Below, piece after piece: positions 9,305 through 19,390 of a stretch of DNA of 64,000 nt. Origin of the DNA: Imtechella halotolerans. Its GTDB lineage: Bacteria; Bacteroidota; Bacteroidia; Flavobacteriales; Flavobacteriaceae. The DNA lies in contig NZ_CP117969.2 in assembly GCF_028743515.2 (NCBI RefSeq), forward strand, positions 617,001-681,000, given 5' to 3'. Within the stretch, counting starts at the first letter, position 1, and each line of letters opens with the position of its first letter. The notes below the pieces were generated by a model that saw only the letters and a list, made by a program, of their open reading frames with translations, made no database searches and was not told the DNA's origin. The translations under genes were made by a program, and so were the position numbers.

Positions 9305-11140
9305 TTAAAAGCTAACGGCATCTTTTTGTGAAAATTTTAGGTATATATCACTTGAATCCAGAGGTTTGTCAAACTTATTTTGCTCAATCCGTATCTTTTT
9401 TACTTTTTCAAAGTAAAACCGATGGGTGTTCCAATGAAAGGGTTTAAAATCCGTATTTGTTTGAATCAAATTATTTTTAAATACCAGGTCTGAAACTGAT
9501 TTGGCATACAATATTGGTTTGTCAAAGGTGTGAAAGGTGTTATCTTCAATGGTAATACCCGAGTGGAAATACTTTTCTTGATTTTCTAAATCCGGTATTT
9601 CCGGGTAGATAGATATAATGGCATTGGTGAATTGGTACTGGGAGGTAAGCGCGTTTATAAAGGTGTTATTTTTTATTAGTACCTCCTTACAGGCGCCGGT
9701 TTCATACCAGCCATTACTATCTCCGCAAAGTAGAATTGCGGTTCCATGGGTGTGATCAAAGAGGTTATCAGCGCATACTACCTTTTTGGGTGTGCTAAAC
9801 AATGCACCCCGGGCCCGGTTATTTTGTATGGTATTATGATTGAAAATCACCTCAGGAGTCCAACTGAGGTTTTCAATGCCCCAATGGCTATCATCCCCAA
9901 TATGTGAGGCTAATGGTGTTGAAAAACTAATGATAAATTCTTTAGCGCCATGATTGGTTTGTGAATCTGCTGGAGTAATCGATTTGATAGTGTTTCGGGC
10001 ATGCTCATACTCCATAGTCTTCGATCGTATAAACTGTACTTCATCTCCGGATTCACCCCAAAAGAATCCCCATGCCTGTGGATGCATATAAGCGGCTTTT
10101 ACCGTTTGATTGTCAATTCGCTCCATTATTTTTAAATACGTTCCATGCACATTGATGGCATCATCAGCCATTCCTTCATAGAAACCATATTCAGATTTTA
10201 TCAGACCTCGGCAACCCGAAAAGTGGGTGGCGTCTGCCTGGGTGGTAAAGTAACGATCACTTCCTTCTTTTAAACGAACAGCGAATTTGTTAAGGGTGAT
10301 GTTTTCACTGGTTTGGGCAATCAGTCCCATACCTTCGGCATAATGCACAGTGACATTATCTAAAAAGGTGTCTTGGCAATAGTCAATAAAGATGCCTGGG
10401 GTTGGTCGGTGATAGGTTCTAAGGGCAATACGCTGCCCAACACTTACATTTTTAAGGTAAGACCAATCTGTTATTTTAAAATGGTTTGGAGACTGTTCTG
10501 CAATACTTGAGGAGCTGAATTCAACATCGCTAAAGCGATAGGCTAATCTTTTATCCTCATTAAAAACCATAGAGGTATAAGGTGTTAGCGTGTAACCAAG
10601 GCCCGTAAAGACCAGTTTATTATTTTCTACTTTATAATGATCCTTAGGGGAAAGTTCTGCGATGGCATACTCCCTTAAAGAATCTACCTGTTTTATGGTT
10701 AATTGCCTTATTTGAGGTAATTCAAAATCTATGGAGAAATTTTGCAAGCGGATGTTTGAACAGTTTTTTAATACAAAAGGAATCATGCGTCCGTGGAAGA
10801 GGAGTTGACTTCCTTGTCCATCAATGGTTACATTGTGAAGATCTTCCAGGTAAAAGGCGACCTTTTTTGGATTATCTTGATCGTGATTGGAGATGTATAA
10901 TTCTTTTTCGAAGGCCTTATCGGGATAGAAATGATAGGTGTCTTTTGGAAGTTTGATTACTACAGCTTGCTTTGAAGTAGTTGATTTAAAATTATCCAGC
11001 AATGATTTTACAACGGGACTCCAGTCTTTATCTGAAGAAGAAGTAGTTGTGGGATCTTCCAGAGTGATGGTATGAGGGGTGGTGTTTCTACAGGAGTTTG
11101 ATACGGTTACAATTAAAAGTAGGCTAAGGAAATAATTCAT
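9305..11140 (-). CDS. GH110-like alpha-1,3-galactosidase, lipoprotein
   Basis: A 611-residue right-handed beta-helix protein with a lipobox ending at Cys17 (VSNSC), so probably anchored in the outer membrane. The motifs KDTYHFYPDK, ADATHFSGCRG, GMADDAINVHGTYLK, QNNRARGALFSTPKKVV and CGDSNGWYETGACK match my recollection of family GH110, which removes terminal alpha-1,3-linked galactose by an inverting mechanism. The acidic pair D326-D327 lies in the expected catalytic motif. No SusC/SusD pair, sulfatase or other glycosidase is adjacent, so this is an isolated enzyme and not part of a visible polysaccharide utilisation locus. Its natural substrate cannot be stated. Confidence 0.85.
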   Translation of the reverse strand: MNYFLSLLLIVTVSNSCRNTTPHTITLEDPTTTSSSDKDWSPVVKSLLDNFKSTTSKQAVVIKLPKDTYHFYPDKAFEKELYISNHDQDNPKKVAFYLEDLHNVTIDGQGSQLLFHGRMIPFVLKNCSNIRLQNFSIDFELPQIRQLTIKQVDSLREYAIAELSPKDHYKVENNKLVFTGLGYTLTPYTSMVFNEDKRLAYRFSDVEFSSSSIAEQSPNHFKITDWSYLKNVSVGQRIALRTYHRPTPGIFIDYCQDTFLDNVTVHYAEGMGLIAQTSENITLNKFAVRLKEGSDRYFTTQADATHFSGCRGLIKSEYGFYEGMADDAINVHGTYLKIMERIDNQTVKAAYMHPQAWGFFWGESGDEVQFIRSKTMEYEHARNTIKSITPADSQTNHGAKEFIISFSTPLASHIGDDSHWGIENLSWTPEVIFNHNTIQNNRARGALFSTPKKVVCADNLFDHTHGTAILLCGDSNGWYETGACKEVLIKNNTFINALTSQYQFTNAIISIYPEIPDLENQEKYFHSGITIEDNTFHTFDKPILYAKSVSDLVFKNNLIQTNTDFKPFHWNTHRFYFEKVKKIRIEQNKFDKPLDSSDIYLKFSQKDAVSF

Positions 11141-11183
11141 GAAAATTAAGGTGATTTTAGATGGTGTAATGGGGTAAGAAACA

Positions 11184-11213
11184 AAACCCTTTTGCTTGGA
11201 AACAAAAGGGTTT
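11184..11213 (-). terminator. Rho-independent terminator of purA
   Basis: A perfect 11-bp inverted repeat (11184-11194 with 11203-11213, AAACCCTTTTG arms, 8-nt loop) sits 6 bp beyond the purA stop. On the minus strand it is followed by TTGTTTC. It separates purA from the GH110 gene. Confidence 0.8.
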
Positions 11214-11219
11214 GATGTA

Positions 11220-12491
11220 TTATCTGAAGATGGTCTGAGTACGGTCAGGACCTACGGAAACCATTTTGATAGGCACTTCCAGTGCATTTTCTAAGAATTC
11301 GATATATTCAATTAATTCTTTAGGCAGCTGATCAACACTGGTAAGCTTGGTAAGGTCTTGTTCCCAGCCCTTAAGCTCTGTGTATACAGGTGTTACATTT
11401 TCTGCTTCTATATTGTAAGGTAAGTGTTGAATGATCTCTCCTTTGTAATTATATGCGGTACATACTTTTAGTTTAGAAAATCCACTAAGTACATCACCTT
11501 TCATCATGATGAGTTGGGTAACCCCGTTGATTTGTACGGCATATTTTAGAGCTACTAAATCTAACCAACCACAACGACGTTTACGACCGGTGGTAGCACC
11601 AAATTCATTTCCTACACGTCCCATGGTTTCACCGTCCTCGTCAAAAAGTTCAGTAGGGAAAGGACCACTACCTACACGGGTTGTATATGCTTTAAATATA
11701 CCGATCACATCGGCAATTTTGTTAGGGGCAATTCCAAGTCCAGTACACGCTCCGGCAGCGGTTGTGTTGGATGAAGTTACAAATGGATAGGTTCCAAAAT
11801 CAATATCTAATAGTGAACCTTGAGCTCCTTCAGCCAAAATGGTTTTACCTTCTTTTTGTGCTTGAAAAATATATTCTTCACTATCGATAAAAGTGAGTTT
11901 TTTAAGGGCTTCTATAGCCGCAAAGAAATCATTTTCCAATTCCGCCAAATCATACTGAATATCCACATCATGGAAGTGAATCATGGCTTCATGTTTATCA
12001 GCCAAAGTACGGTAGCGTTCTTTAAAATCTTCCAATTCAATATCACCTACACGAAGACCGTTTCTTCCTGTTTTATCCATGTAGGTTGGTCCGATACCCT
12101 TTAGGGTTGAACCGATTTTAGCTTTCCCTTTAGAAGCCTCAGAAGCGGCATCTAATAGGCGGTGAGTTGGCAAAATAAGGTGCGCTTTTCTTGAAATTAG
12201 AAGCGTAGATTTGATATCGATATCAAATTTTTGAAGATTCTCAATTTCTTTTTGAAAGATGATAGGATCTATCACCACGCCATTACCTACGATGTTAACC
12301 GCATTTTTATGAAAAATTCCGGAAGGAATGGTATGAAGCACGTGCTTTATTCCATCAAATTCCAGTGTGTGACCTGCATTTGGTCCACCTTGAAAACGCG
12401 CAATAATATCGTAGTTTTTGGTAAGGACGTCCACGATTTTACCTTTTCCTTCGTCCCCCCATTGAAGTCCTAGTAGTAAGTCTACTGCCAT
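11220..12491 (-). CDS. purA: Adenylosuccinate synthase
   Basis: Converts IMP and aspartate, with GTP, to adenylosuccinate, the first committed step to AMP. The 423-residue length is full. Diagnostic motifs are QWGDEGKGKIVD (GTP P-loop), RFQGGPNAGHTLEFDG, GSTLKGIGPTYMDKTGRNGLRVGD, LAEGAQGSLLDIDFGTYPFVTSS and TTGRKRRCGWLD. It lies 20 bp downstream of the Fur-family regulator on the same strand. Confidence 0.97.
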   Translation of the reverse strand: MAVDLLLGLQWGDEGKGKIVDVLTKNYDIIARFQGGPNAGHTLEFDGIKHVLHTIPSGIFHKNAVNIVGNGVVIDPIIFQKEIENLQKFDIDIKSTLLISRKAHLILPTHRLLDAASEASKGKAKIGSTLKGIGPTYMDKTGRNGLRVGDIELEDFKERYRTLADKHEAMIHFHDVDIQYDLAELENDFFAAIEALKKLTFIDSEEYIFQAQKEGKTILAEGAQGSLLDIDFGTYPFVTSSNTTAAGACTGLGIAPNKIADVIGIFKAYTTRVGSGPFPTELFDEDGETMGRVGNEFGATTGRKRRCGWLDLVALKYAVQINGVTQLIMMKGDVLSGFSKLKVCTAYNYKGEIIQHLPYNIEAENVTPVYTELKGWEQDLTKLTSVDQLPKELIEYIEFLENALEVPIKMVSVGPDRTQTIFR

Positions 12492-12511
12492 GTTGTTGTC
12501 TTTATGTCTGT

Positions 12512-12976
12512 TTAGTTTGTTGTTTCTGAAGATGATGGTTCTGTATTTCGGGTTCCATAGAAATACAGCGAGTGATTTTGAATTTTGATATTGAACACTT
12601 CCTCTATGGTTTTTTTGATCGATTGAATGCGTGGATCACAAAACTCCATAACTTCTCCGGTATCGGTTAAAATAACGTGGTCGTGTTGTTTGTCAAAATA
12701 TGATTTCTCGTAATGGGCTTGATTATGTCCAAACTGATGTTTGCGCACAAGACCACATTCTAATAACAATTCTATAGTGTTATAGAGTGTTGCACGGCTA
12801 ACCCTGTAGTTCTTATTCTTCATTTTGATATATAACGATTCTATGTCAAAATGTTCTTCACTATCGTAAATTTCCTGGATAATAGCGTAGCGCTCAGGTG
12901 TTTTTCTATGTCCGTTTTCCTCCAAAAATTTGGTAAAGACATTTTTTACGATTTCTTGATTTTTTTCGCGGGTCAT
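12512..12976 (-). CDS. Fur-family transcriptional regulator
   Basis: A 154-residue metalloregulator: an N-terminal winged helix ([37 protein letters not shown] recognition helix) and a C-terminal dimer domain with metal ligands in [12 protein letters not shown] and [18 protein letters not shown]. The paired CxxC structural-zinc motifs of classical Fur are not visible, which leaves Fur, PerR or Zur specificity open. A TATTTTTG element resembling a Bacteroidota -7 box occurs about 40 bp upstream of the start, but no convincing -33 TTG accompanies it. It lies between the RelA/SpoT gene and purA on the same strand. Confidence 0.9.
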   Translation of the reverse strand: MTREKNQEIVKNVFTKFLEENGHRKTPERYAIIQEIYDSEEHFDIESLYIKMKNKNYRVSRATLYNTIELLLECGLVRKHQFGHNQAHYEKSYFDKQHDHVILTDTGEVMEFCDPRIQSIKKTIEEVFNIKIQNHSLYFYGTRNTEPSSSETTN

Positions 12977-13019
12977 TCCAGTACAACTTGGTATTAAGCT
13001 ACAAAAATAGTGTTTATAA

Positions 13020-15227
13020 TTAAATTCGAGTTACTTTCTCGATACCATTCACTTTTTTTAGATTTTCAATTAACTTTTTTAAGATGGTATTGTTCTTCAC
13101 AACCACTGTAATCTTGCCAGAAAACACGCCACCATCGGTCTCAAAATTAAGGTTACGCATATTCACATGCATATTATTGGATATCACTTTGGTTACCTCA
13201 CTTACCAATCCCATATTGTCCAGACCTGCTAAACTTATCACGGCCGTATATTCCTGCTGACTGGAGTCAATCCATTTAGCTTGAATAATACGGTAGGCAT
13301 AGTTGGATTGCATGGAAATAGCATTAGGACAATCTTTTTTATGCACTTTTATTCCTTCATTGATGGTTATAAAACCAAATACGTCATCTCCAGGTATAGG
13401 ATTGCAACAATTAGCAAGTTTGTAATTGAGTTTTTCTTCCTCTTTTCCGAAGACCAAAAGATCGTATTTTGAAGTGATTTCGTCCTTGTGGATGTCTTCA
13501 GGGGCTTGCTGTTTTTTACCAATACGATTTTTAAAGAAATTTATAAATGTATTGCTACGGCTGGCAGCAAAATCTTTAAGCATCTGGTTGTCAATAGAAC
13601 CAATGCCCACTCTAAAGAAAAGATCAAGGCTGGTTTTTAATTTAAAGAAAACCACCAAATCGTTTACGATCTTTTCATTTAGTGTGATTTTTAATTGCTT
13701 AAGTTTGCGACGAAGCAGTTCTTTGCCTTCTTCTGCCACCTCTTTTTTCTCCTCACGCATGGATGATTTTATCCGTGCCCGTGCCCGTGCAGTTTTAGCG
13801 TAATCAAGCCAGCTGGCATTAGGTTTGGCGTGTTCGGAGGTGATAATTTCAACCTGATCACCACTTTTTAGTTCGTAACTAAGAGGAACCAGTTTGCTAT
13901 TTACTTTGGCACCACGGGTATGCATGCCTACTTCTGTATGTATATGAAAGGCAAAATCTAAGGGAGTGGCACCTTTAGGTAATGATTTTAAGTCTCCGGT
14001 AGGAGTGAATACAAAAATCTCTTTAGAATAGAGGTTCAGTTTGAATTCTTCCACAAAATCAACAGCGCTTCCATCGGCATTTTCCAGCGCTTCTTGCAAT
14101 CGGTTCAGCCAGATATCTATTCCTTGTTCTTTTTGATCTCCATGCTTGTATTTAAAGTGAGCTGCATATCCCTTTTCAGCAATTTCATGCATACGTTCAC
14201 TGCGTATCTGAACTTCAACCCATTTCCCTTTTGGTCCCATCACCGTAATGTGTAGGGCCTCATATCCAGTTGATTTTGGAGAAGAAATCCAATCTCGTAA
14301 ACGCACCGGGTTAGGGCGAAAGTGATCGGTTACAATGGAATAAATTTTCCAAGCGAGGAATTTTTCATTGGCAGCGTCACTCTTGTAAATAATACGAATG
14401 GCAAATTTGTCATATACTTCATCATAGCTGACATTTTGCGCTAACATTTTCTTGCGGATGGAAAAGATGGACTTTGGACGACCCTTGATGGTATATTCCA
14501 GGCTTTCTTTGTCTAAGGAATCTTTGATGATTTGTGTAAAGTCACGTATATATTCCTTTTGTTCTTCTTTACTGTCCTCAATCTTGCTTAGAATATCGTT
14601 GTATACCGCTGGCTCCGTATATTTGAGCCCTAGGTCTTCCAGTTCCGATTTTATATTATACAGACCAATTCGGTGGGCGAGTGGTGCATAGATATAAAGT
14701 GTTTCAGAGGCTATTTTAAGCTGTTTGTGTTCCGGCATAGAACCCATGGTCTGCATATTGTGCAAGCGGTCAGCTATCTTTATGATAATTACCCGCACAT
14801 CATCATTCATGGTGAGGAGCATTTTACGGAAATTTTCAGCTTGAAGGGAAACATCCTTTTCTTTACTTAAACTGGAAATTTTTGTAAGTCCTTCCACAAT
14901 TTTAGCCACTGTTGTTCCAAATTTTTGCTCCATATCGTCATAGGTGAAGATCGTGTCTTCAATCACATCATGAAGCAAGGCAGCAGCTATGGAGGTCGCA
15001 TCCAAACCAATTTCAGAAGCAACTATTTTTGCTACAGCAATGGGGTGAAAGATATAGGCTTCGCCACTTTTTCTGCGTTGATCTTTATGGGCTTCAACTG
15101 CGGTATCAAATGCTAGTCGAATTAGTTTTTTATCCTCATCGGTAAGCATTTGATAACTAATACGAAGAAGTTCTTTGTATTCCTTTGCTATCGCTTTATT
15201 TTCTTTTTCAATATCTATGGTAGTCAT
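13020..15227 (-). CDS. Bifunctional (p)ppGpp synthetase/hydrolase (RelA/SpoT family)
   Basis: Full-length 735-residue Rsh enzyme controlling the stringent response. The N-terminal HD hydrolase is intact ([32 protein letters not shown]). The synthetase has [36 protein letters not shown] and [20 protein letters not shown]. These are followed by a TGS domain ([24 protein letters not shown]), a helical region, the conserved-cysteine segment [16 protein letters not shown], and a C-terminal ACT domain. Both catalytic halves look functional, so synthesis and hydrolysis are expected, as in species with a single Rsh. Confidence 0.96.
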   Translation of the reverse strand: MTTIDIEKENKAIAKEYKELLRISYQMLTDEDKKLIRLAFDTAVEAHKDQRRKSGEAYIFHPIAVAKIVASEIGLDATSIAAALLHDVIEDTIFTYDDMEQKFGTTVAKIVEGLTKISSLSKEKDVSLQAENFRKMLLTMNDDVRVIIIKIADRLHNMQTMGSMPEHKQLKIASETLYIYAPLAHRIGLYNIKSELEDLGLKYTEPAVYNDILSKIEDSKEEQKEYIRDFTQIIKDSLDKESLEYTIKGRPKSIFSIRKKMLAQNVSYDEVYDKFAIRIIYKSDAANEKFLAWKIYSIVTDHFRPNPVRLRDWISSPKSTGYEALHITVMGPKGKWVEVQIRSERMHEIAEKGYAAHFKYKHGDQKEQGIDIWLNRLQEALENADGSAVDFVEEFKLNLYSKEIFVFTPTGDLKSLPKGATPLDFAFHIHTEVGMHTRGAKVNSKLVPLSYELKSGDQVEIITSEHAKPNASWLDYAKTARARARIKSSMREEKKEVAEEGKELLRRKLKQLKITLNEKIVNDLVVFFKLKTSLDLFFRVGIGSIDNQMLKDFAASRSNTFINFFKNRIGKKQQAPEDIHKDEITSKYDLLVFGKEEEKLNYKLANCCNPIPGDDVFGFITINEGIKVHKKDCPNAISMQSNYAYRIIQAKWIDSSQQEYTAVISLAGLDNMGLVSEVTKVISNNMHVNMRNLNFETDGGVFSGKITVVVKNNTILKKLIENLKKVNGIEKVTRI

Positions 15228-15316
15228 ATCTTAAATGTAGTGCAAAGTTTTTTATCACACAAGTACTCTTATCGCCAAAACAATCCTATTAATGGCTTTT
15301 GGAAGGGACACTAATA

Positions 15317-16540
15317 TTACCCCTTGTGAAGGTTGTTTACCCGTTGTAATAAAGTAGGGTGTGAATAATTTACCCACACATAAAATGGATGAGGGGTGAG
15401 GTTGCTTAAGTGATTTTTGGATAGTTTTTTCAAAGCCGTAATCAGGGGTGTTTCTGAAAAGGTCTTTTTAGCATAGGCATCAGCCTGGTATTCAAACGTT
15501 CTGGAAAGCCCATTCATTAAAAGGCCGGTAAGCTCAGAGATGGGACTATACAGTATGCCAAAGGTAATAAGACCAGCATGAAAGCTCGGTATTGCCACTC
15601 CTATGGCTTGTGAAAAAGCAGGAATAGATATACACAGGGAAAGCAACCAAAGGGTAACCCCTGTAATAAGGAGCGAACTAAGAAGGTTGTAAATAATGTG
15701 ACGATGCTTGTAATGGCCTACTTCATGGGCTAGGACAGCAACAATCTCATCAGTAGTAAGATCCTTTATTAGAGTATCAAATAAGGTAATTCGTTTTGTA
15801 TTACCTATTCCTGAAAAATACGCATTGGCTTTAGTGGATCTTTTAGAACCATCAATGACATAAATGTTTTCCAATTCAAAACCAATCGTACGCGCATACT
15901 GAGTAATGGCGGATTTAAGTTCTCCTTCCTCTAAAGGAGTTTGTTTATTAAATAACGGAACAATCCATTGACTGTAAAAGGTATTTAGTAGTAGGGTGAA
16001 AAGGGCCATTATAGCCCACGCATATAACCAGAAATGTGTTCCTGCCCATTGGTAAAAGGCCATGATAATGGTAAGAAGTACCCCGGCCAAAAGACCACCA
16101 ATAAGTAGTCCTTTTACCTTGTCCATAAAGAATAGCGCCCGACTACTTTTGTTAAATCCAAACTGGCTTTCTATGGTGAAGGTTCTGTAGTAGTCAAAAG
16201 GTAGCTGCAATAGACTGCTAGCTCCCATAACTATGGCAAAAAATAGAAGTGCAATAACAGTGGGATGTGAAGTGAAACTTCTGGCCAATTCATCTGCCCA
16301 GGTGAATCCTCCTAAAAGTAAAAAGAGGAGGGTAGTTACTAATGAAAAAGAAGATGAAATAAGGCCAAATCGATAGCTTACCATTTTGTAGTCTTGTGAT
16401 TTTAGATAGGCCTCTTGGTCATATACATCACCTAGGACTTCCGGTATGGGATCTTTAAATCGTTTAGCGTTAAGGTAGTCTAGCCAAGTGTCTATTAGAA
16501 ATTGGGCAACCAGTATGGTGATAATAATTGGAAGTAGCAT
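15317..16540 (-). CDS. M48 family metallopeptidase (Ste24/CAAX-protease like)
   Basis: A 407-residue integral membrane zinc protease. Several N-terminal transmembrane helices and the family segment SQFGFNKSSRALFFMDKVKG precede the zinc motif VAVLAHEVGHYKHRH; the third ligand is the Glu of RTFEYQADAYA. Further membrane segments separate the two. Bacterial homologues act in membrane-protein quality control because no CAAX prenylation occurs; the substrate here is unknown. The next gene upstream, an rRNA/tRNA methyltransferase, ends 11 bp before this start. Confidence 0.92.
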   Translation of the reverse strand: MLLPIIITILVAQFLIDTWLDYLNAKRFKDPIPEVLGDVYDQEAYLKSQDYKMVSYRFGLISSSFSLVTTLLFLLLGGFTWADELARSFTSHPTVIALLFFAIVMGASSLLQLPFDYYRTFTIESQFGFNKSSRALFFMDKVKGLLIGGLLAGVLLTIIMAFYQWAGTHFWLYAWAIMALFTLLLNTFYSQWIVPLFNKQTPLEEGELKSAITQYARTIGFELENIYVIDGSKRSTKANAYFSGIGNTKRITLFDTLIKDLTTDEIVAVLAHEVGHYKHRHIIYNLLSSLLITGVTLWLLSLCISIPAFSQAIGVAIPSFHAGLITFGILYSPISELTGLLMNGLSRTFEYQADAYAKKTFSETPLITALKKLSKNHLSNLTPHPFYVWVNYSHPTLLQRVNNLHKG

Positions 16541-16551
16541 AAGGTATAGGA

Positions 16552-17361
16552 TTAGGATTGAAACCCACGTTGACGTTTGGCTTCAAAAGTGATAATGGCG
16601 GCAGCTACTGATACATTCATAGAGTCGATAGCACCTTGCATAGGAATGATTATATTTTGGGTTGAATGTTCTAGCCAGGTCTCACTTAGACCAGTAGCTT
16701 CTGTGCCCACCACAATAGCAGAGGCCTGGGTAAAATCCACTGAGTGATAAGGAACAGATGCAGAGAGCGCTGCGCAATAGGTAGCGATTTCCTGCTGTTT
16801 CAGCCATGAAATAATTTCTTGGGTAGTACCTGTTGCTATTTGATTGGTAAAAACACAGCCCACACTAGATCGTATGATATTTGGATTGTACAGGTCCGTA
16901 AGGGGGTTGGCAATAATTACGGCATCCAGAGCAGCCGCATCAGCTGTTCGCAATAAAGCACCAATATTTCCTGGTTTTTCAGGCGCTTCAGCAATTAAAA
17001 TCAATGGGTTTTTCTTGTTGAAACTCAAGGAAGATAGCCCCTGAGTTTTTGCATTAGCAATAGCGATAACACCTTCGGTAGTGGTTCTATAGGCTATTTT
17101 TTGATACACTTCTGTGGAAATGAAAATAACTTCCGTTGACGGGCTCACTGTAGTTAATAGTTTACTGCGATGCGCATCTGTACAAATATCAGGAGCAATA
17201 CATAAGGTCTCAATGGAATAGCCTCCTTGTAATGCGAGTGATATTTCACGGACCCCTTCAATCACAAAAAGATTGTTTTTTCTGCGTTCACGTGATTTTT
17301 CAGTAAGCTGAACAAGCTGTTTGATCAATGGATTTTGAGTACTGCTAATTTCTTTTGTCAT
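16552..17361 (-). CDS. TrmH/SpoU-family RNA methyltransferase
   Basis: A 269-residue SPOUT methyltransferase predicted to 2'-O-methylate ribose in rRNA or tRNA with S-adenosylmethionine. The N-terminal substrate-binding subdomain (NPLIKQLVQLTEKSRERRKN, LFVIEGVREI) precedes the knot with three motifs: PGNIGALLRTADAAALDAVI, IVGTEATGLSETW and IPMQGAIDSMNVSVAAAI. The target nucleotide cannot be told from sequence. Confidence 0.93.
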   Translation of the reverse strand: MTKEISSTQNPLIKQLVQLTEKSRERRKNNLFVIEGVREISLALQGGYSIETLCIAPDICTDAHRSKLLTTVSPSTEVIFISTEVYQKIAYRTTTEGVIAIANAKTQGLSSLSFNKKNPLILIAEAPEKPGNIGALLRTADAAALDAVIIANPLTDLYNPNIIRSSVGCVFTNQIATGTTQEIISWLKQQEIATYCAALSASVPYHSVDFTQASAIVVGTEATGLSETWLEHSTQNIIIPMQGAIDSMNVSVAAAIITFEAKRQRGFQS

Positions 17362-17433
17362 AGCTGCAAAAATAACAAATATGGCTCAGTTTTTAGTATT
17401 GTTTTTACTACAGTAGCTACCCGTAATTCCGAA

Positions 17434-18984
17434 TTAATTTGCGAAGGGATTAAATTGATAGGCCCCGGCATCGACGGTGGGTAAACGTGGGTATCCTTTG
17501 ATGTCAGTAGGTGTTTCCAAGGCAATTTCACTGCTGCCGATTCCTCTAGCCATGGATGTTTCTCTTAGTGAAAAATCATGCTTCTCAGGGACATTAAAGT
17601 CTGTATCTAGGTTTCTAATGAGCTGGTTGTATAGACTACTGTTAGAGAAATCATACAGAGGATTCGATGAGTAAAACCCAGAAATGTCATTGAAGGCCAG
17701 AAGGCAATGGTCTAATTTAAAATTAAAAGCGGCTGAACTATTTTTTTCCAGTAACATCTCTATCGGATTTGTTCCGTCAATAATACAATTGCGAAAATCG
17801 GCTTTTTCCAGCGGTACAGAGATGGTATTCTGGTCTTCAGCAGTTTGGTAGTTGTCTAATAAAACGGCAGGCAGATTTCTAAAACTCTTATTCCAGTAGT
17901 TGGCAAAAGTGCAGTGGGTAAATTGGTAACTACCTCCCAGATGGCCGTAAAAGGAAATTTGTCCGGCGTTTCCGAAGATGGAGTTTACCGCCTCCAATCG
18001 GGCGCTCAGGCCATACAGTCCAATGGTCCCACTGTTGTGAATTTGAACCCTGGAGAGATAAAAATCAGTAGTAGTGCTGTTGGTATTACTTTCAGCCAAA
18101 AGCCCTACCGTTGCATTTTTAATGGTTAAATTGGTAAGCTGAGCCGTACTTCCGGCACTAAGCCATATGGTTCCCCATTGACCAGGTATATCCGTGTAAC
18201 CAGGTTCAAGTCGATCTCCTTCAAACAGGACCTCATTTTCCATTTCGTCAGATAAGGTACTGAGAGCCCCATTAACTTCTAATCTTCCTTGATGACCAAT
18301 GAGAAGTCCAGAAGAATTGTGAAAATGAACACGGGTTCCTGGGTCCATTACAAGAGTTTTACCTTCTGAAACAGCCGCATATCCATAAATAACATATGGT
18401 CTTTCATTGGTGAAATGAAGTTCTTCATCCTCTAAGGTGAATCCTTCAATACGGATTTCTTCTCCATCTTGGTCCAGACCTAAAAGGATACTTTCAATAG
18501 TACCATCCTCATATTTCTGTGGGTACAGAAAAATAGCATCTTTAATAAGGGTTACTAAAGCCACTTCCTGCAGATAATCTCCCGAATCAAATTGGATGGC
18601 GTCTGTGTATAAAAACTCAGTAGCGTTTTGAGCATACTCTTCAATTGCTACGGTGGTTTCTATAAAGATAAATAAACTGTCTTTGGCAAGAAGTTCTACA
18701 TTTTCAAAGGAGTTTCCAGTTCTTCCATCTACACTAAGTCTATACTGGGATTGGGTTCCGTTTTTAAGCTGTATAATGGGAATGGCAATATCTGTCTTAC
18801 TTTTATTGTACACTTTTAGCGTATAAGTACTAGAGCCTATATTGGTAAAAACAGTATCTAAGTAGACCGTATCTCTGGAAAATGATAAATTACCAGTACT
18901 AGGGGCAAATGAAAAATCATTACGACAACCGCTTAGGATACCAATGGTGAGTATGATGATTATTATGCCAATATGCCTACTCAT
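17434..18984 (-). CDS. Right-handed beta-helix lipoprotein
   Basis: A 516-residue protein with a lipoprotein signal (IIIILTIGILSGC, Cys20), so probably attached to the outer membrane. The region after about residue 200 contains short parallel beta-helix rungs (INNS-, LTIKNATVGL-, VQIHNSGTIGLYG-like strands). It ends with GYPRLPTVDAGAYQF, characteristic of Bacteroidota choice-of-anchor/pectate-lyase-like cell-surface proteins. No catalytic residues can be assigned. It lies 13 bp from the thioesterase gene and may share its transcript. Confidence 0.75.
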   Translation of the reverse strand: MSRHIGIIIIILTIGILSGCRNDFSFAPSTGNLSFSRDTVYLDTVFTNIGSSTYTLKVYNKSKTDIAIPIIQLKNGTQSQYRLSVDGRTGNSFENVELLAKDSLFIFIETTVAIEEYAQNATEFLYTDAIQFDSGDYLQEVALVTLIKDAIFLYPQKYEDGTIESILLGLDQDGEEIRIEGFTLEDEELHFTNERPYVIYGYAAVSEGKTLVMDPGTRVHFHNSSGLLIGHQGRLEVNGALSTLSDEMENEVLFEGDRLEPGYTDIPGQWGTIWLSAGSTAQLTNLTIKNATVGLLAESNTNSTTTDFYLSRVQIHNSGTIGLYGLSARLEAVNSIFGNAGQISFYGHLGGSYQFTHCTFANYWNKSFRNLPAVLLDNYQTAEDQNTISVPLEKADFRNCIIDGTNPIEMLLEKNSSAAFNFKLDHCLLAFNDISGFYSSNPLYDFSNSSLYNQLIRNLDTDFNVPEKHDFSLRETSMARGIGSSEIALETPTDIKGYPRLPTVDAGAYQFNPFAN

Positions 18985-18997
18985 AAACCTGAAGATA

Positions 18998-19390
18998 TCA
19001 ATTGTGAAAGAGTTGATAAATGGATTGGGGAATACGCGCAGGACGTTTGGTCTCCGCTTGTAATAAACACCAATTAGTAGTGGCTTTAACTACTAATTTA
19101 CCTGATGGCACATGAAACATTTCTACGATACGTACAGAGGTGACACCTTCGGATTTCTCCACATAGGTTTTTAATTCAATTACATCACCAAGCACCGCTG
19201 AATGTTTATATTCTATATAATGGGAGAGCACTACCCATAGATATTCCTGTTGAAGCGCTTCTGGGGCTAGGGATTGCCAGTGTGCCTTTGCTATTTCTTG
19301 TACCCAAAACAAGTAACGAACATTGTTTACATGTTCCAGCTCATCTAAATCTTCAAAGCTTACACTTATGCGTTGGGTGAAGGTTGTCAT
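18998..19390 (-). CDS. Acyl-CoA thioesterase (hotdog fold)
   Basis: A 130-residue single hotdog domain of the 4HBT type. The N-terminal SFEDLDELEHVNNVRYLFWVQEI matches the substrate-pocket motif (D-x-x-x-HVNN-x-Y). It is expected to hydrolyse short- or medium-chain acyl-CoA thioesters in the cytoplasm. The stop of the upstream glutaminyl cyclase gene and this ATG are adjacent (19391/19390), indicating translational coupling. Confidence 0.87.
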   Translation of the reverse strand: MTTFTQRISVSFEDLDELEHVNNVRYLFWVQEIAKAHWQSLAPEALQQEYLWVVLSHYIEYKHSAVLGDVIELKTYVEKSEGVTSVRIVEMFHVPSGKLVVKATTNWCLLQAETKRPARIPQSIYQLFHN

